A DNA stretch of 33,127 nt. Source: Pokkaliibacter plantistimulans. Lineage in GTDB: Bacteria > Pseudomonadota > Gammaproteobacteria > Pseudomonadales > Balneatricaceae. This document shows positions 15,512-23,837 of this stretch, piece after piece. The position numbers and the translations under genes are program-made. Every line of letters begins with the position of its first letter. Position 1 is the first letter of the stretch. Where the stretch lies: NCBI RefSeq assembly GCF_003194385.1, contig NZ_LAPT01000030.1:1-33127 (forward strand), given 5' to 3'. The notes beneath the pieces are model-generated. The model was not told the DNA's origin. It worked only from the letters and a program-made list of their open reading frames with translations, and ran no database searches.

Positions 15512-16357
15512 ATGAAATTACTGCGATTCGGTACAAAAGGCGCCGAGAAGCCCGGCCTGCTGGATGCCAATGGTCAGATCCGTGACCTGTCTGCCCATAT
15601 CAGCGACATCAACGGCGCAGCTCTCTGCGCTGAAGCTCTGGCAAAACTGGCGGACATCGACCCGCAAACCCTGCCTGTGGTCGAAGGCGAACCACGCCTT
15701 GGCGCCTGCGTGAACGGCGTCGGTAAATTTATCTGTATCGGCCTCAACTATGCCGACCACGCCGCAGAGTCAGGCATGGATGTGCCCAAGGAACCGGTCA
15801 TTTTCAACAAATGGACCAGTGCGATTTGCGGCCCTAACGACAACGTGGAAATCCCCCGTGGCTCCTCCAAAACCGACTGGGAAGTGGAGCTGGGCGTGGT
15901 GATCGGCAAAGCCGGTCGCTATATCGACGAAGCCGACGCCATGGATTACGTGGCGGGTTACTGTGTGATCAACGATGTCTCCGAGCGCGAATGGCAGCTG
16001 GAGAAGGGTGGCACCTGGGACAAGGGCAAAGGCTTTGACACCTTTGGCCCCATCGGACCCTGGCTGGTCACCAAAGATGAAGTGACTGATCCGCACAATC
16101 TGGACATGTGGCTGGAAGTGGACGGCCATCGTTATCAGCAGGGCAACACCCGCACGCTGATTTTCAACATTCCCCAGCTGATCAGCTATCTGAGCCGCTG
16201 CATGAGCCTGCAACCCGGCGATGTGATTTCTACCGGCACGCCACCCGGCGTGGGTCTGGGGCAGAAGCCCAGCCCGGTTTACCTGCGTGCAGGGCAAACC
16301 ATGCGTCTGGGTATTGAAGGTTTAGGTGAGCAGCAACAGCTGACGGTTCAGGCGTAA
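15512..16357 (+). CDS. FAH-family hydrolase, 2,4-diketo-3-deoxy-sugar-acid type
   Basis: 281-residue fumarylacetoacetate hydrolase family protein of the short subgroup that includes 2,4-diketo-3-deoxy-L-fuconate/rhamnonate hydrolases and proteins often named ureidoglycolate lyase. Visible: FICIGLNYADHAAESGMDVP, IFNKWTSAICGPNDNVEIP, metal ligands in DWEVELGVVIG (E124, E126) and VINDVSEREWQ (D155), GGTWDKGKGFDTFGPIGPWL, and VISTGTPPGVGLG. Next to a 4-dehydrogenase of matching type it should cleave the diketo acid to pyruvate plus glycolate (C5 substrate) or lactate (6-deoxy-C6 substrate). The ribosome site is AGGAAA. It is the last gene of the operon, ended by the terminator at 16473-16496. It is a distant paralogue of the longer FAH-family dehydratase on the other arm. 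Confidence 0.88.
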   Translation: MKLLRFGTKGAEKPGLLDANGQIRDLSAHISDINGAALCAEALAKLADIDPQTLPVVEGEPRLGACVNGVGKFICIGLNYADHAAESGMDVPKEPVIFNKWTSAICGPNDNVEIPRGSSKTDWEVELGVVIGKAGRYIDEADAMDYVAGYCVINDVSEREWQLEKGGTWDKGKGFDTFGPIGPWLVTKDEVTDPHNLDMWLEVDGHRYQQGNTRTLIFNIPQLISYLSRCMSLQPGDVISTGTPPGVGLGQKPSPVYLRAGQTMRLGIEGLGEQQQLTVQA

Positions 16358-16472
16358 GCAGAAGTGGTGTTCACGCGCTGTCGTGAATGCCTTCTCCATG
16401 ACCGTATGACCCTTCGGGTTTTTAGTTGTTTTTTCACCCTCCGTTGTTTTCTTGTTCTCTCTTTTCCTGTTT

Positions 16473-16496
16473 GGCCTCCTGTTGGAGGCCTTTTTT
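16473..16496 (+). terminator. Intrinsic terminator of dehydrogenase-SDR-hydrolase operon
   Basis: GGCCTCC-TGTT-GGAGGCC followed by six T (16491-16496) is a textbook intrinsic terminator. A smaller ACCC-TTC-GGGT hairpin with T-rich tail lies 60 bases upstream (16409-16423). Confidence 0.93.
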
Positions 16497-16571
16497 GTTG
16501 CAGTTGCCCCGTCCTGAATACGGTTGACACCTTCCATCCCAGATTGACGGTGTGATGCAGGCATCAGGCGA

Positions 16572-16703
16572 TTATGCATGGGGAAACACCCTGTCGCTGA
16601 GGAAATCCACCAGAGCGCCCGCACCTCCATAAGCCTACTCGACAATCAGCGTGACAAACGGTTCATCGGCAAGGATGGCTGGGCGAATCGTCAGTGATGG
16701 CAT
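16572..16703 (-). pseudogene. N-terminal remnant of a GNAT-like acetyltransferase
   Basis: On the minus strand ATG (16703) opens MPSLTIRPAILADEPFVTLI then VE and a TAG. Reading through the stop gives AYGGAGALVDFLSDRVFPHA before a second stop at 16574-16572. The first part is the usual opening strand and helix of GNAT acetyltransferases (xIRPAxxxDxPF). The interrupting stop and the absence of the acetyl-CoA core show a broken leftover. The match is short. The rest of 16497-16761 shows no other feature. Confidence 0.35.
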
Positions 16704-16761
16704 GGTGTTTTCTTCAGTGCTGGGCAGACAGTGATCTGTTCAATCGTGGGTTGCACGGCTA

Positions 16762-17226
16762 TTAGCGCGGTTTTTCCGGCGGTACCAGCAGGCCATTCTT
16801 GATATCACCGAACACGAAACTGCTTTCCCATGAACCGATACCGGGCAGCTCTGCCAGTTTGTTACGGACAAAGAGTTCGTAGCTGTCGAGGGACGAGGTA
16901 AAGACCTGCAGCAGATAATCCTGACGGCCTGTCATCAGGTAGCAGGAGGTAATTTCGACGGTATCGCGCACACTACGCTCGAATTCAGTCATAACGTTCT
17001 TGCTCTGAGAGGCCAGCCTCACTTGCACGAAGGCAATGATGGGCATCCCCAGTGCCCGGTGATTGATGCGGGCGCTATAGCCTTCGATCACGCCGGATTC
17101 TTCCAGCATGCGTACCCGCCGATGGCAGGGAGAGGGGGAGAGATTGACCCGTTCGCTCAGCTCCTGATTGGTTAAACGGCCGTTGCGCTGAAGCTCAATT
17201 ATTATTTTGGAATCTATTTCGTCCAT
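16762..17226 (-). CDS. Lrp/AsnC-family transcriptional regulator
   Basis: 154-residue regulator with the standard Lrp layout. The helix-turn-helix is at residues 1-60 (MDEIDSKIIIELQRNGRLTN, QELSERVNLSPSPCHRRVRM, LEESGVIEGYSARINHRALG). A RAM ligand-binding domain follows at about 65-140 (IIAFVQVRLASQSKNVMTEF, ITSCYLMTGRQDYLLQVFTS, KLAELPGIGSWESSFVFGDI). AAGGA precedes the ATG by about 8 bases. It is divergent from the NSS symporter across 329 bases, and Lrp-type proteins commonly control adjacent amino-acid transport genes. The closest subgroup is the Bkd/Lrp-like set; the ligand is unknown. Confidence 0.93.
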   Translation of the reverse strand: MDEIDSKIIIELQRNGRLTNQELSERVNLSPSPCHRRVRMLEESGVIEGYSARINHRALGMPIIAFVQVRLASQSKNVMTEFERSVRDTVEITSCYLMTGRQDYLLQVFTSSLDSYELFVRNKLAELPGIGSWESSFVFGDIKNGLLVPPEKPR

Positions 17227-17555
17227 TCGTTATTTCCTTGGAAGAATTTCCCAATAAATCAAAATAATGCCGACGATTTTGGCAGGTTTTGCAGGATTTA
17301 ATGGTGTATTGTTTTTATCGTTTAAAGCGGCCCGATTATACGGGCAACTGCTGAAACCTTGAAAAATGCACTCTTGAAAAATGCACTTCAGGGTCAAGCG
17401 ACGGAATCCATGCTCAGGGAAGGGCGATAGCTGTAACTCAGCCGCTCGAATATCTCTTCTTTAGCCTGCCAGCCGTCAGCTCACCTGCCGTTTTTCAAAC
17501 ACCTGTCTGATCAAAACAAAACCGCTGATAAAAACAACACCATAGGAGTTATGAA
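17227..17555. other. Divergent intergenic region, Lrp-type / NSS
   Basis: 329 bases without a gene. The half near the regulator is AT-rich (17240-17330), as expected for Lrp-type sites and the two promoters. A perfect tandem 15-base repeat lies at 17358-17387. The last 40 bases carry the NSS ribosome site. No clear -35/-10 pair stood out. Confidence 0.5.
17358..17387. repeat. Perfect 15-base tandem repeat
   Basis: CTTGAAAAATGCACT occurs twice head to tail (17358-17372, 17373-17387) between the divergent regulator and symporter genes. It may be a regulator site or a recent slippage duplication. Confidence 0.85.
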
Positions 17556-17558
17556 TTG
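17544..17558 (+). promoter_or_regulatory. Ribosome site selecting a TTG start for the NSS gene
   Basis: AGGAG (17544-17548) lies 7 bases before TTG 17556. An ATG at 17551 is only 2 bases away from it and reads ATG AAT TGA, a two-codon frame that ends within the TTG start (TTGA overlap). The symporter therefore starts at TTG. The arrangement could reduce or couple initiation. Confidence 0.7.
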
Positions 17559-18971
17559 ACTCAGCCAACATCCCACTATGCCGTGGACGATGTGCCAGCC
17601 GTTGGCACATCAACAGTAAAGCGTGGTTTCTGGTCATCAAGGATGGCCTTTATTCTGGCGGCTACCGGCTCTGCCGTTGGTCTTGGCAATATCTGGAAGT
17701 TCCCTTACATCACCGGTGAGAATGGCGGCGGTGCCTTCGTACTGGTTTACCTGCTCTGCATCGCCATTATCGGCATCCCCATCATGATGGCCGAAGTGCT
17801 GATCGGCCGTCGCGGTGGCCACAGTCCCATCAACAGCATGCGCACCCTTGCCCGCAACGCTAAGCTGACCCCCCGTTGGGTGTGGCTGGCAGGCATGGGG
17901 GTTTTTGCCTCGTTCGTCATTCTGTCGTTCTATTCAGTGATTGGCGGCTGGGCGACTTCCTATGTGCTGACTGCAGCCAGCGGTCAGCTGAGCGGGCAGA
18001 GTGCTGACGCCATCGGTGCGATGTTTTCCGGTCTGCTGGGGGATCCGGTCAGGCTGCTGATCTGGCACAGCCTCTTTATGGGCCTGACCATGCTGGTGGT
18101 AGCGAGGGGCCTGCGTGGCGGGCTGGAGCGTTCTGTCACCATTCTGATGCCAGCGCTGTTCATTCTGCTGCTGATCATGGTCGGCTATGCCAGCACTACG
18201 GGTCACTTTGGCGAAGCGGCCCGTTTTCTGTTTCAACCAGACTTTTCCAGACTGACTACGCAGGGCGTGCTGATCGCACTGGGCCATGCGTTCTTCACCC
18301 TGAGTCTGGGTATTGGCGTGATGATGGCCTACGGCTCCTACCTGCAGCAGGATATTTCCATTGCCCGCACTTCCGTCACCGTGTCGGTACTGGATACCGT
18401 GGTGGCCTTGCTGGCGGGCATGGCGATTTTCCCCATCGTGTTTGCCAATGGTCTGGAGCCGGGGTCAGGCCCGGGGCTGATCTTCCAGACCTTGCCGCTG
18501 GCTTTCGCGCAGATGCCATGGGGCAGTGTGTTTGGCACCGTTTTCTTCGTTCTGCTGGTGTTTGCGGCCTGGACGTCAGCCATTTCGCTGCTGGAACCGA
18601 TTGTGGAATGGCTGGAAGAGCTGGATGGCATGAACCGTGTTACCAGCACTCTGCTGGCGGGTGGTTTGTGTTGGCTGCTGGGTATTGCTTCGATTTTGTC
18701 CCTGAATGCATGGTCCGGTTTTACCCCGCTGGCGATGTTCCCCCTGTTTGAAGGCAAAACTATTTTTGACCTGCTCGATTATCTGACGGCCAATGTGCTG
18801 TTGCCGCTGGGCGGGCTGACTGTGGCCGTGTTTGCTGGCTGGTTCCTCAAACGCGCCATGCTGGAAGAAGAGCTGGCCTTACCCCAACCCTGGTTCGGGC
18901 TGTGGTACAGCGTGCTGCGCTATATCAGCCCGGTCGCGGTGGCCATCGTATTTGTTTATAACCTGGTTTAA
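17556..18971 (+). CDS. Neurotransmitter:sodium symporter (NSS) family transporter
   Basis: Inner-membrane sodium-coupled transporter of 471 residues, the size of bacterial NSS proteins (LeuT, TnaT, MhsT group), with about eleven or twelve hydrophobic segments. The first segment carries the family's sodium and substrate motif (MAFILAATGSAVGLGNIWKF then PYITGENGGGAFVLVYLLCI). Further family stretches are GGWATSYVL, ALGHAFFTLSLGIGVMMAYG and VFAAWTSAISLLEPIVEWLE. The start is TTG at 17556, supported by AGGAG 7 bases upstream; the first in-frame ATG would remove the cytosolic N-terminus just before segment 1. An amino acid is the probable substrate, given the divergent Lrp-type regulator. Two hairpins follow the stop. 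Confidence 0.93.
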   Translation: MTQPTSHYAVDDVPAVGTSTVKRGFWSSRMAFILAATGSAVGLGNIWKFPYITGENGGGAFVLVYLLCIAIIGIPIMMAEVLIGRRGGHSPINSMRTLARNAKLTPRWVWLAGMGVFASFVILSFYSVIGGWATSYVLTAASGQLSGQSADAIGAMFSGLLGDPVRLLIWHSLFMGLTMLVVARGLRGGLERSVTILMPALFILLLIMVGYASTTGHFGEAARFLFQPDFSRLTTQGVLIALGHAFFTLSLGIGVMMAYGSYLQQDISIARTSVTVSVLDTVVALLAGMAIFPIVFANGLEPGSGPGLIFQTLPLAFAQMPWGSVFGTVFFVLLVFAAWTSAISLLEPIVEWLEELDGMNRVTSTLLAGGLCWLLGIASILSLNAWSGFTPLAMFPLFEGKTIFDLLDYLTANVLLPLGGLTVAVFAGWFLKRAMLEEELALPQPWFGLWYSVLRYISPVAVAIVFVYNLV

Positions 18972-18994
18972 CGCTGCTGGTTTCACCGTTCTCC

Positions 18995-19020
18995 GCACCA
19001 TGACAAGCCGCTCATGGTGC
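18995..19020. terminator. Hairpin after NSS gene
   Basis: GCACCATGA (18995-19003) pairs perfectly with TCATGGTGC (19012-19020) over 8 bases. No T-run follows. It may assist the next hairpin. Confidence 0.5.
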
Positions 19021-19026
19021 TAACCG

Positions 19027-19055
19027 ACTGGCCTCTTTCCGGAGAGGCCAGTTTG
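19027..19055. terminator. Terminator between NSS gene and cheB
   Basis: ACTGGCCTCT (19027-19036) pairs perfectly with AGAGGCCAGT (19043-19052) over a 6-base loop, followed by TTG. It sits between convergent genes and could serve both; the T-tract is short. Confidence 0.7.
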
Positions 19056-19093
19056 TCGGGTCACTTCTTACACGCTGAGTAAATCTGAGCAGG

Positions 19094-20164
19094 TTAGCTG
19101 CGATGATCCCCACGCAGGATGTACGCAGGGATCTGTTCCAGTGGAATTTCCTTGCTCACAGCATCCAGCTTTTTGGCTTCTTTCGGCATGCCATAAACCA
19201 CGCAACTGGCTTCGTCCTGCCCGAGGGTAAGGGCGCCGGCTTCGTGCATTTCCCGCAGACCGCGGGCACCGTCATCGCCCATGCCGGTCATGATGATGCC
19301 GGTGGCATTGGCACCTGCGGCGCGCGCGGTGGAGCGGAACAGCACGTCCACCGAGGGTTTATGCCTGCACACAGGGGGGCCATCAATAATATCGACGACG
19401 TACTGAGCACCGCTGCGTTTGAGCAGCATGTGGCGTCCGCCGGGGGCGATCAGTGCCCGGCCGGGAATGACCCGGTCGCCGTGTTGAGCTTCACGCACTT
19501 CGATCTGGCACACCTTGTTCAGGCGGTCGGCAAAGGCCGCCGTAAATTTCTCCGGCATATGCTGCACGATGATAATGCCCGGGCAAACGCGGGGCAGGGC
19601 CGACAGCACGTATTCCAGTGCCTGAGTGCCGCCGGTGGAGGTGCCCAGCGCAATCACCCGTTCAGTGGTACGGGTCATCGCCGCCTGCGTGGCGGCGGGC
19701 ATGATGGCATCGGCACTGAGTTTGGGGGCAGGTCCCGGCACCGGAGGCGTCAGCCGTTTCAGCCGGGCCTGTGCTGCGGCCTTGATGGCGCTGACCAGTT
19801 CATCGGTGGCATCCAGCAGAAACTGGCGCAGATTGCCCTGAGGTTTGGTGACGATAGCCACGGCACCGGCCGCCAGCGCCTCCATGGTGGTGGCCGCCCC
19901 TTTCTCGGTCAGGGTGGAACAGATCACCACCGGTGTGGGGTGCTCGGCCATGAGTTTTTTCAGAAAGGAGATGCCGTCCATGCGCGGCATTTCCACATCC
20001 AGCACGATGACATCGGGCCAGGCGCGCTTCATTTTGTCCATGGCGAATAACGGGTCGGGTGCGGCGCCTATGACTTCAATGCCAGCGTATTCGGACAGGC
20101 TGCCAGTCAACACCTGGCGCACGACCGCAGAGTCGTCGACGATCATCACTTTGATACTCTTCAT
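19094..20164 (-). CDS. cheB: Chemotaxis response regulator / methylesterase CheB
   Basis: 356-residue CheB that removes methyl groups from receptors (and deamidates in some species) when phosphorylated by CheA. The receiver domain (about 1-120) has D10-D11 and phospho-acceptor D56 ([13 protein letters not shown]), then STLTEKGA and VTKP. A linker rich in Ala/Pro (about 135-165) leads to the esterase domain with the catalytic serine in [12 protein letters not shown], histidine in IVQHMPEKF and aspartate in [13 protein letters not shown] chose ATG 20164, which overlaps the cheD stop (ATGA) with GAGG 10 bases upstream; an ATG nine bases earlier is too close to that site. It is the last gene of the chemosensory operon. 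Confidence 0.96.
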   Translation of the reverse strand: MKSIKVMIVDDSAVVRQVLTGSLSEYAGIEVIGAAPDPLFAMDKMKRAWPDVIVLDVEMPRMDGISFLKKLMAEHPTPVVICSTLTEKGAATTMEALAAGAVAIVTKPQGNLRQFLLDATDELVSAIKAAAQARLKRLTPPVPGPAPKLSADAIMPAATQAAMTRTTERVIALGTSTGGTQALEYVLSALPRVCPGIIIVQHMPEKFTAAFADRLNKVCQIEVREAQHGDRVIPGRALIAPGGRHMLLKRSGAQYVVDIIDGPPVCRHKPSVDVLFRSTARAAGANATGIIMTGMGDDGARGLREMHEAGALTLGQDEASCVVYGMPKEAKKLDAVSKEIPLEQIPAYILRGDHRS

Positions 20165-20670
20165 GATGAACATGCCTCATAACGCCGACTGGCGATTTGT
20201 TGTTGAGTGGGATGTTTGAGGGCAATGTGGCCACTCCACACATCAAAAATCAGGTTGCGATACCCCTCACCGCCGACATGTTTGGCATGGCAGGTCATGC
20301 CATGGGCCGTGAGTAATTTAAGGGCTGCGTCTACATTCTGCTGACCAATGTTCTTTTGCATCAGCTGACCAAACATATTGCCACCACCGAACAGGCTCAC
20401 CCGGTAATCCGAAGGCTGAGTCCCTGTGGCCCTGATCTCCTTTACCAGCATAAAGATCGCCTCGTCGGCATAGCGCCCATCAAGGGTTTTGCCCGGATTG
20501 CGCCGGGTCGGCAGCATGATGTGGCACATCCCGCCGAGCAGTGCGGTTTTATGCCACAGCACTACGGACACACAGGAGCCGAGCAGGGTGCGAATGCGTG
20601 TGTAGCAGTCGCTGAAATACAGCTCACCCGGCTGCAGTAATACCTCGATGACTCCCTCTGGCTTATGCAT
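20161..20670 (-). CDS. cheD: Chemoreceptor glutamine deamidase CheD
   Basis: 169-residue CheD, which deamidates specific glutamines of receptors and can modulate CheY-P dephosphorylation in species with CheC. Family parts are [28 protein letters not shown] with the catalytic cysteine, [11 protein letters not shown] with the catalytic histidine, then [22 protein letters not shown] and [19 protein letters not shown] chose ATG 20670, 8 bases inside the end of cheR, because CheD proteins begin near this point; the frame runs further upstream only as a shadow of cheR. Its stop overlaps the cheB start by ATGA. No CheC is present in this window. Confidence 0.94.
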   Translation of the reverse strand: MHKPEGVIEVLLQPGELYFSDCYTRIRTLLGSCVSVVLWHKTALLGGMCHIMLPTRRNPGKTLDGRYADEAIFMLVKEIRATGTQPSDYRVSLFGGGNMFGQLMQKNIGQQNVDAALKLLTAHGMTCHAKHVGGEGYRNLIFDVWSGHIALKHPTQQQIASRRYEACSS

Positions 20671-21472
20671 CTGGCTTCCGATAGATAGAGGGGCGAACTG
20701 CCCGTAGTTCTTCAGTAATTCCGTGCAAACTTTCCGAGTGGCTGACAAAGAAATAACCACCGGGACGAAGCCGGGTACAGAGTCGCTGAACGACCTGACG
20801 CTTGGTCTCTACATCGAAGTAGATCATCACGTTGCGCAGAAAGATCACATCGAAAACGCCCACATCAGGCAGGGGATTGTTCAGATTGATCTGGCGGAAC
20901 TGCACCCGTTTGCGCAGCGCGTTATCAATGGTGAAAAAACCATCATGGCAACCCGTACCCTTGAGCCCGTAGCGCAGCAGCAAATCCCTGGGAATGCCTT
21001 CCGCATCGAGCAATGGATAAAGGCCCTTGCGTGCCTTGTCGAGAATGCGGGTGCTGATGTCGGAGGCCAGAATCTCCCACGGGCGGGTTGGTACGGTATC
21101 CGCCAGCAACAGGGCCAGGGTGTAGGGCTCTTCACCGCTTGAACAGGCCGCACTCCAGATCCGCAGCGGTTGTGCGCCGGTGCGCAGCTCACTTCGCAGC
21201 TTTTCCGCCAGAAACTCAAAATGCTTGGGTTCGCGGAAAAAATAGGTCTCGTTGGTGGTCAGCAGATCCACGGCGTTCTGCAGCTCGTTCTTGTCCTTCA
21301 TCAGCAGCTTGAAGTAATCGCTGTAGCTGCCAATGCCGAAGTAGCGCAGGCGTTTATTCAGTCGGCCTGCTACCAGCTGCTTCTTGCTGTCGGCCATGGA
21401 AATGCCAGCGATTTCATAAATCAGCCCGCGAAACTGCTCGAACTCACGGTTTGACAGGGTCAGGCTGTTCAT
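20663..21472 (-). CDS. cheR: Chemotaxis protein methyltransferase CheR
   Basis: 269-residue S-adenosylmethionine-dependent methyltransferase acting on receptor glutamates. The N-terminal helical domain (1-75: EFEQFRGLIYEIAGISMADS, KKQLVAGRLNKRLR) is followed by the catalytic domain: ETYFFREPKHFEFL, the SAM motif LRIWSAACSSGEEPYTLALL, ILASDISTRILDKARKGLY, FDVIFLRNVMIYF and GGYFFVSHSESL. All usual CheR signatures are intact. The gene overlaps cheD at its 3' end. The 88-base gap to cheW upstream holds a duplicated 23-base sequence. Confidence 0.96.
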   Translation of the reverse strand: MNSLTLSNREFEQFRGLIYEIAGISMADSKKQLVAGRLNKRLRYFGIGSYSDYFKLLMKDKNELQNAVDLLTTNETYFFREPKHFEFLAEKLRSELRTGAQPLRIWSAACSSGEEPYTLALLLADTVPTRPWEILASDISTRILDKARKGLYPLLDAEGIPRDLLLRYGLKGTGCHDGFFTIDNALRKRVQFRQINLNNPLPDVGVFDVIFLRNVMIYFDVETKRQVVQRLCTRLRPGGYFFVSHSESLHGITEELRAVRPSIYRKPDA

Positions 21473-21503
21473 GGACGTTCCTCGTCTGATCAGGCTGTTA
21501 GAA

Positions 21504-21566
21504 TCAGGCAGCGTCTTTATTCAGGCCGCTTCTTTTTCTTTACTCAGGCAGCGTCTTTACTCAGGC
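21504..21566. repeat. Duplicated 23-base sequence after cheW
   Basis: TCAGGCAGCGTCTTTA followed by T/C and TCAGGC occurs at 21504-21526 and 21544-21566, differing at one base and 40 bases apart. The second copy includes the cheW stop. It looks like a local duplication of the cheW 3' end. Confidence 0.75.
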
Positions 21567-22079
21567 AGACTGCTTGCTGGCTGAGGCAGCGGTGCTGGCC
21601 AGTTGCTGCATATCCTCAAGGGACAGCACCCGGCCGATATCGAGCAGCACTACGATGTTGCCATCGATCTTGCCCATGCCGCGGATAAAGTCGGTACGGA
21701 TGTGGCTGCCAAAGGTCGGCGCAGGTTCAATATCCTGTGGCGGAATTTCCAGTACGGCACAAACTGCTTCCACGACGATCCCGATGGTTTGCTGTACCTC
21801 ATCCCGTGACACATCGAGGATCACGATGCAGCTGCGGCGGCCGATGCGGGTTTCACCTTCGCCAAAGCGCTGGCGCAAATCTATGATGGGCACCACACCA
21901 CCGCGCAGGTTGATCACGCCCAGCACGCTGGCAGGCATCATCGGCACCGGGGTCAGGCGGCCAAACTCGATGATTTCACGGACATTACGTGTGCTTACCG
22001 CAAAGGTTTCTTGCCCCAGAGAAAATGTCAGGTACTGCTCGGCGGTGCCCTGGTCGAATGTCTGACTGGCATTGGACAT
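21561..22079 (-). CDS. cheW: Coupling protein CheW (second copy)
   Basis: 172-residue CheW adaptor linking receptors to CheA. It has YLTFSLGQETFAVSTRNVRE, the LTPVPMMPASVLGVINLRGG motif, VVPIIDLRQRFGEGE, CIVILDVSRDEV and GIVVEAVCAVLEIPPQDIEP, ending FIRGMGKIDGNIVVLLDIGR. GGGAG precedes the ATG by 7 bases. It is clearly paralogous to the cheW at 23838-24389 and follows its partner receptor gene directly. The order receptor-cheW occurs twice in this operon, so each adaptor may serve the receptor encoded just before it (inference). Confidence 0.95.
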   Translation of the reverse strand: MSNASQTFDQGTAEQYLTFSLGQETFAVSTRNVREIIEFGRLTPVPMMPASVLGVINLRGGVVPIIDLRQRFGEGETRIGRRSCIVILDVSRDEVQQTIGIVVEAVCAVLEIPPQDIEPAPTFGSHIRTDFIRGMGKIDGNIVVLLDIGRVLSLEDMQQLASTAASASKQSA

Positions 22080-22170
22080 GGTTCACTCCCGGGACGGTTG
22101 AGGTCCCTTGTCTGCTGTGTTGCACCTGTCTGGCGTTATGGAATCAGTACAAGTGCTTGCAAGGGTTATT

Positions 22171-23799
22171 TTATTGATGGAAGCGGACGAAGCCGTCAGA
22201 CATAGTGCTGCTTTCCAGCATGCTGTCGTCTTCTTCGATTTCCCGTTTAGCTGCACGCTTGCTGCCGGATTTACGTAGCGGGCCGCTGCTTGAGGCACTC
22301 GCCATACCTGACACCCTGAAGAAGTTCATCAGTTGCTGCAGCTGCTCGGCCTGTCCGCTCATCTCTTCGGCGGTGGCTGCCAGCTCTTCTGATGCCGATG
22401 CCGACTGCTGGGTAATATTGCTCAGCTGCGTCATTGCAGAGTTGATCTGACCGACACCGGTGGTCTGTTCTTCCGAGGCGGCGGCGATTTCCTGCACCAG
22501 ATCGGAGGTCTTGGTGATGGAGGGCACCATCTCATCAAGCAGGGTGCCGGCACGTTCTGCCAGAGAGACACTGTTGCGAGCCACTTCGCTGATTTCCTGT
22601 GCGGCGACCTGGCTACGCTCGGCCAGTTTGCGTACTTCGGCAGCCACCACCGCGAAGCCTTTTCCGTGCTCACCGGCACGGGCCGCCTCTATAGCGGCGT
22701 TGAGGGCCAGCAGGTTGGTCTGATAGGCGATGTCATCGACGATGCTGATTTTGTCGGCGATGGTTTTCATGGCGGTGACGGTGTTTTTCACTGCCTGACC
22801 GCCTTCATCGGCTTCGCGAGAGGCCTTGCTGGCCATGCTATCGGTCACCTTGGCATTTTCGGTGTTCTGGGCGATGGAAGAAGACATCTCTTCCATTGAA
22901 GCACTGGTTTCTTCCACCGAAGCGGCCTGTGCGGATGCGCCCTGACTCAGGCTCTGTGCCGTGGCGGAAATCTGTTCTGACGCGCTGGACAGTGAGTCTG
23001 CATTGCTGCGTACATCGCCAATGATCTGCGCCAGCTTCTCGACCATCAGTTTGATCGCACCCAGCATGCTGCTGGTATCGCCGTTTCTGGTGGAGACCGA
23101 CACCGTCAGGTCTCCGGCGGCAATCAGGGACACCACTTGAGCCGCGTAGGCAGGCTCGCCACCGAGCTGACGCAGCAGATTGCGGGTGATAAAGAAGCCG
23201 ATAAGGCTGATCAGCAGAATAGTCAGCACCGAGACTATGGCCGAGGTAATAGTGGCGGAGGTCAGTTGCGCCTGCGCATTGGCCGTGCCTTCGTCACCGA
23301 GGTCTTCGTTGAACTTCACATGCGCCTCAAAGTCGGCGGTCAGCACATTGATCACGTTGGCGTTAGCCAGAATCAGATCGCGAGCGGCATCAGTCTGGTT
23401 GCCTCGGGATAACCTCAGTACCTGTTCACGCACATCCTTGAAGGTCGCAATATCAGCAAGATCTTTGTCCAGCATCTTCTTGTCGTCGTCATTGGAGAGC
23501 AGGGCGCGGTAGTCCTCTGTGGCTGAAGTAAGTGTTTTCTCCGTTTGCGCCAGCTCCTCATCGATAGACTTCATACCCTGGTCATCAGGGGTAAGGATAT
23601 GTTTGTACATCAGACGGATCTGGTCTTTCGAGGCGCTTTCCATCGCGCGTAATGCCAGCAGACTGGGGACGGTATTGTCATTGCCGTAACTGGCTGCGCT
23701 GTAGACCTGTCGCAACTGATACTGGCCCAGACCGCTCAGCACCAGGATGCCAAGGAGGGCACACAGCACCAGGAGAATCATTTTCTTACTTATGGTCAT
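22171..23799 (-). CDS. Methyl-accepting chemotaxis protein, 4HB-type sensor
   Basis: 542-residue transmembrane chemoreceptor. Membrane segment 1 is at about 7-25 ([19 protein letters not shown]). A helical periplasmic domain of the four-helix-bundle kind follows (about 30-180), then membrane segment 2 (about 185-207, [16 protein letters not shown]), a HAMP domain ([20 protein letters not shown]) and the cytoplasmic signalling hairpin. The tip is [20 protein letters not shown] then [20 protein letters not shown]. The C-terminus ends [10 protein letters not shown] chose ATG 23799, with GGGAGG 7 bases upstream, over one 15 bases earlier. The ligand is unknown. The signalling half is almost identical to that of the poly-HAMP receptor two genes upstream. 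Confidence 0.94.
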   Translation of the reverse strand: MTISKKMILLVLCALLGILVLSGLGQYQLRQVYSAASYGNDNTVPSLLALRAMESASKDQIRLMYKHILTPDDQGMKSIDEELAQTEKTLTSATEDYRALLSNDDDKKMLDKDLADIATFKDVREQVLRLSRGNQTDAARDLILANANVINVLTADFEAHVKFNEDLGDEGTANAQAQLTSATITSAIVSVLTILLISLIGFFITRNLLRQLGGEPAYAAQVVSLIAAGDLTVSVSTRNGDTSSMLGAIKLMVEKLAQIIGDVRSNADSLSSASEQISATAQSLSQGASAQAASVEETSASMEEMSSSIAQNTENAKVTDSMASKASREADEGGQAVKNTVTAMKTIADKISIVDDIAYQTNLLALNAAIEAARAGEHGKGFAVVAAEVRKLAERSQVAAQEISEVARNSVSLAERAGTLLDEMVPSITKTSDLVQEIAAASEEQTTGVGQINSAMTQLSNITQQSASASEELAATAEEMSGQAEQLQQLMNFFRVSGMASASSSGPLRKSGSKRAAKREIEEDDSMLESSTMSDGFVRFHQ

Positions 23800-23837
23800 G
23801 ATAGAACCTCCCAACTTGGACCGTTTACCGAGGTATA

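Noticed and set aside
22083-22298. Small minus-strand frame between cheW and the receptor gene
   Set aside because: It overlaps the receptor 3' end out of frame and has no recognisable content.
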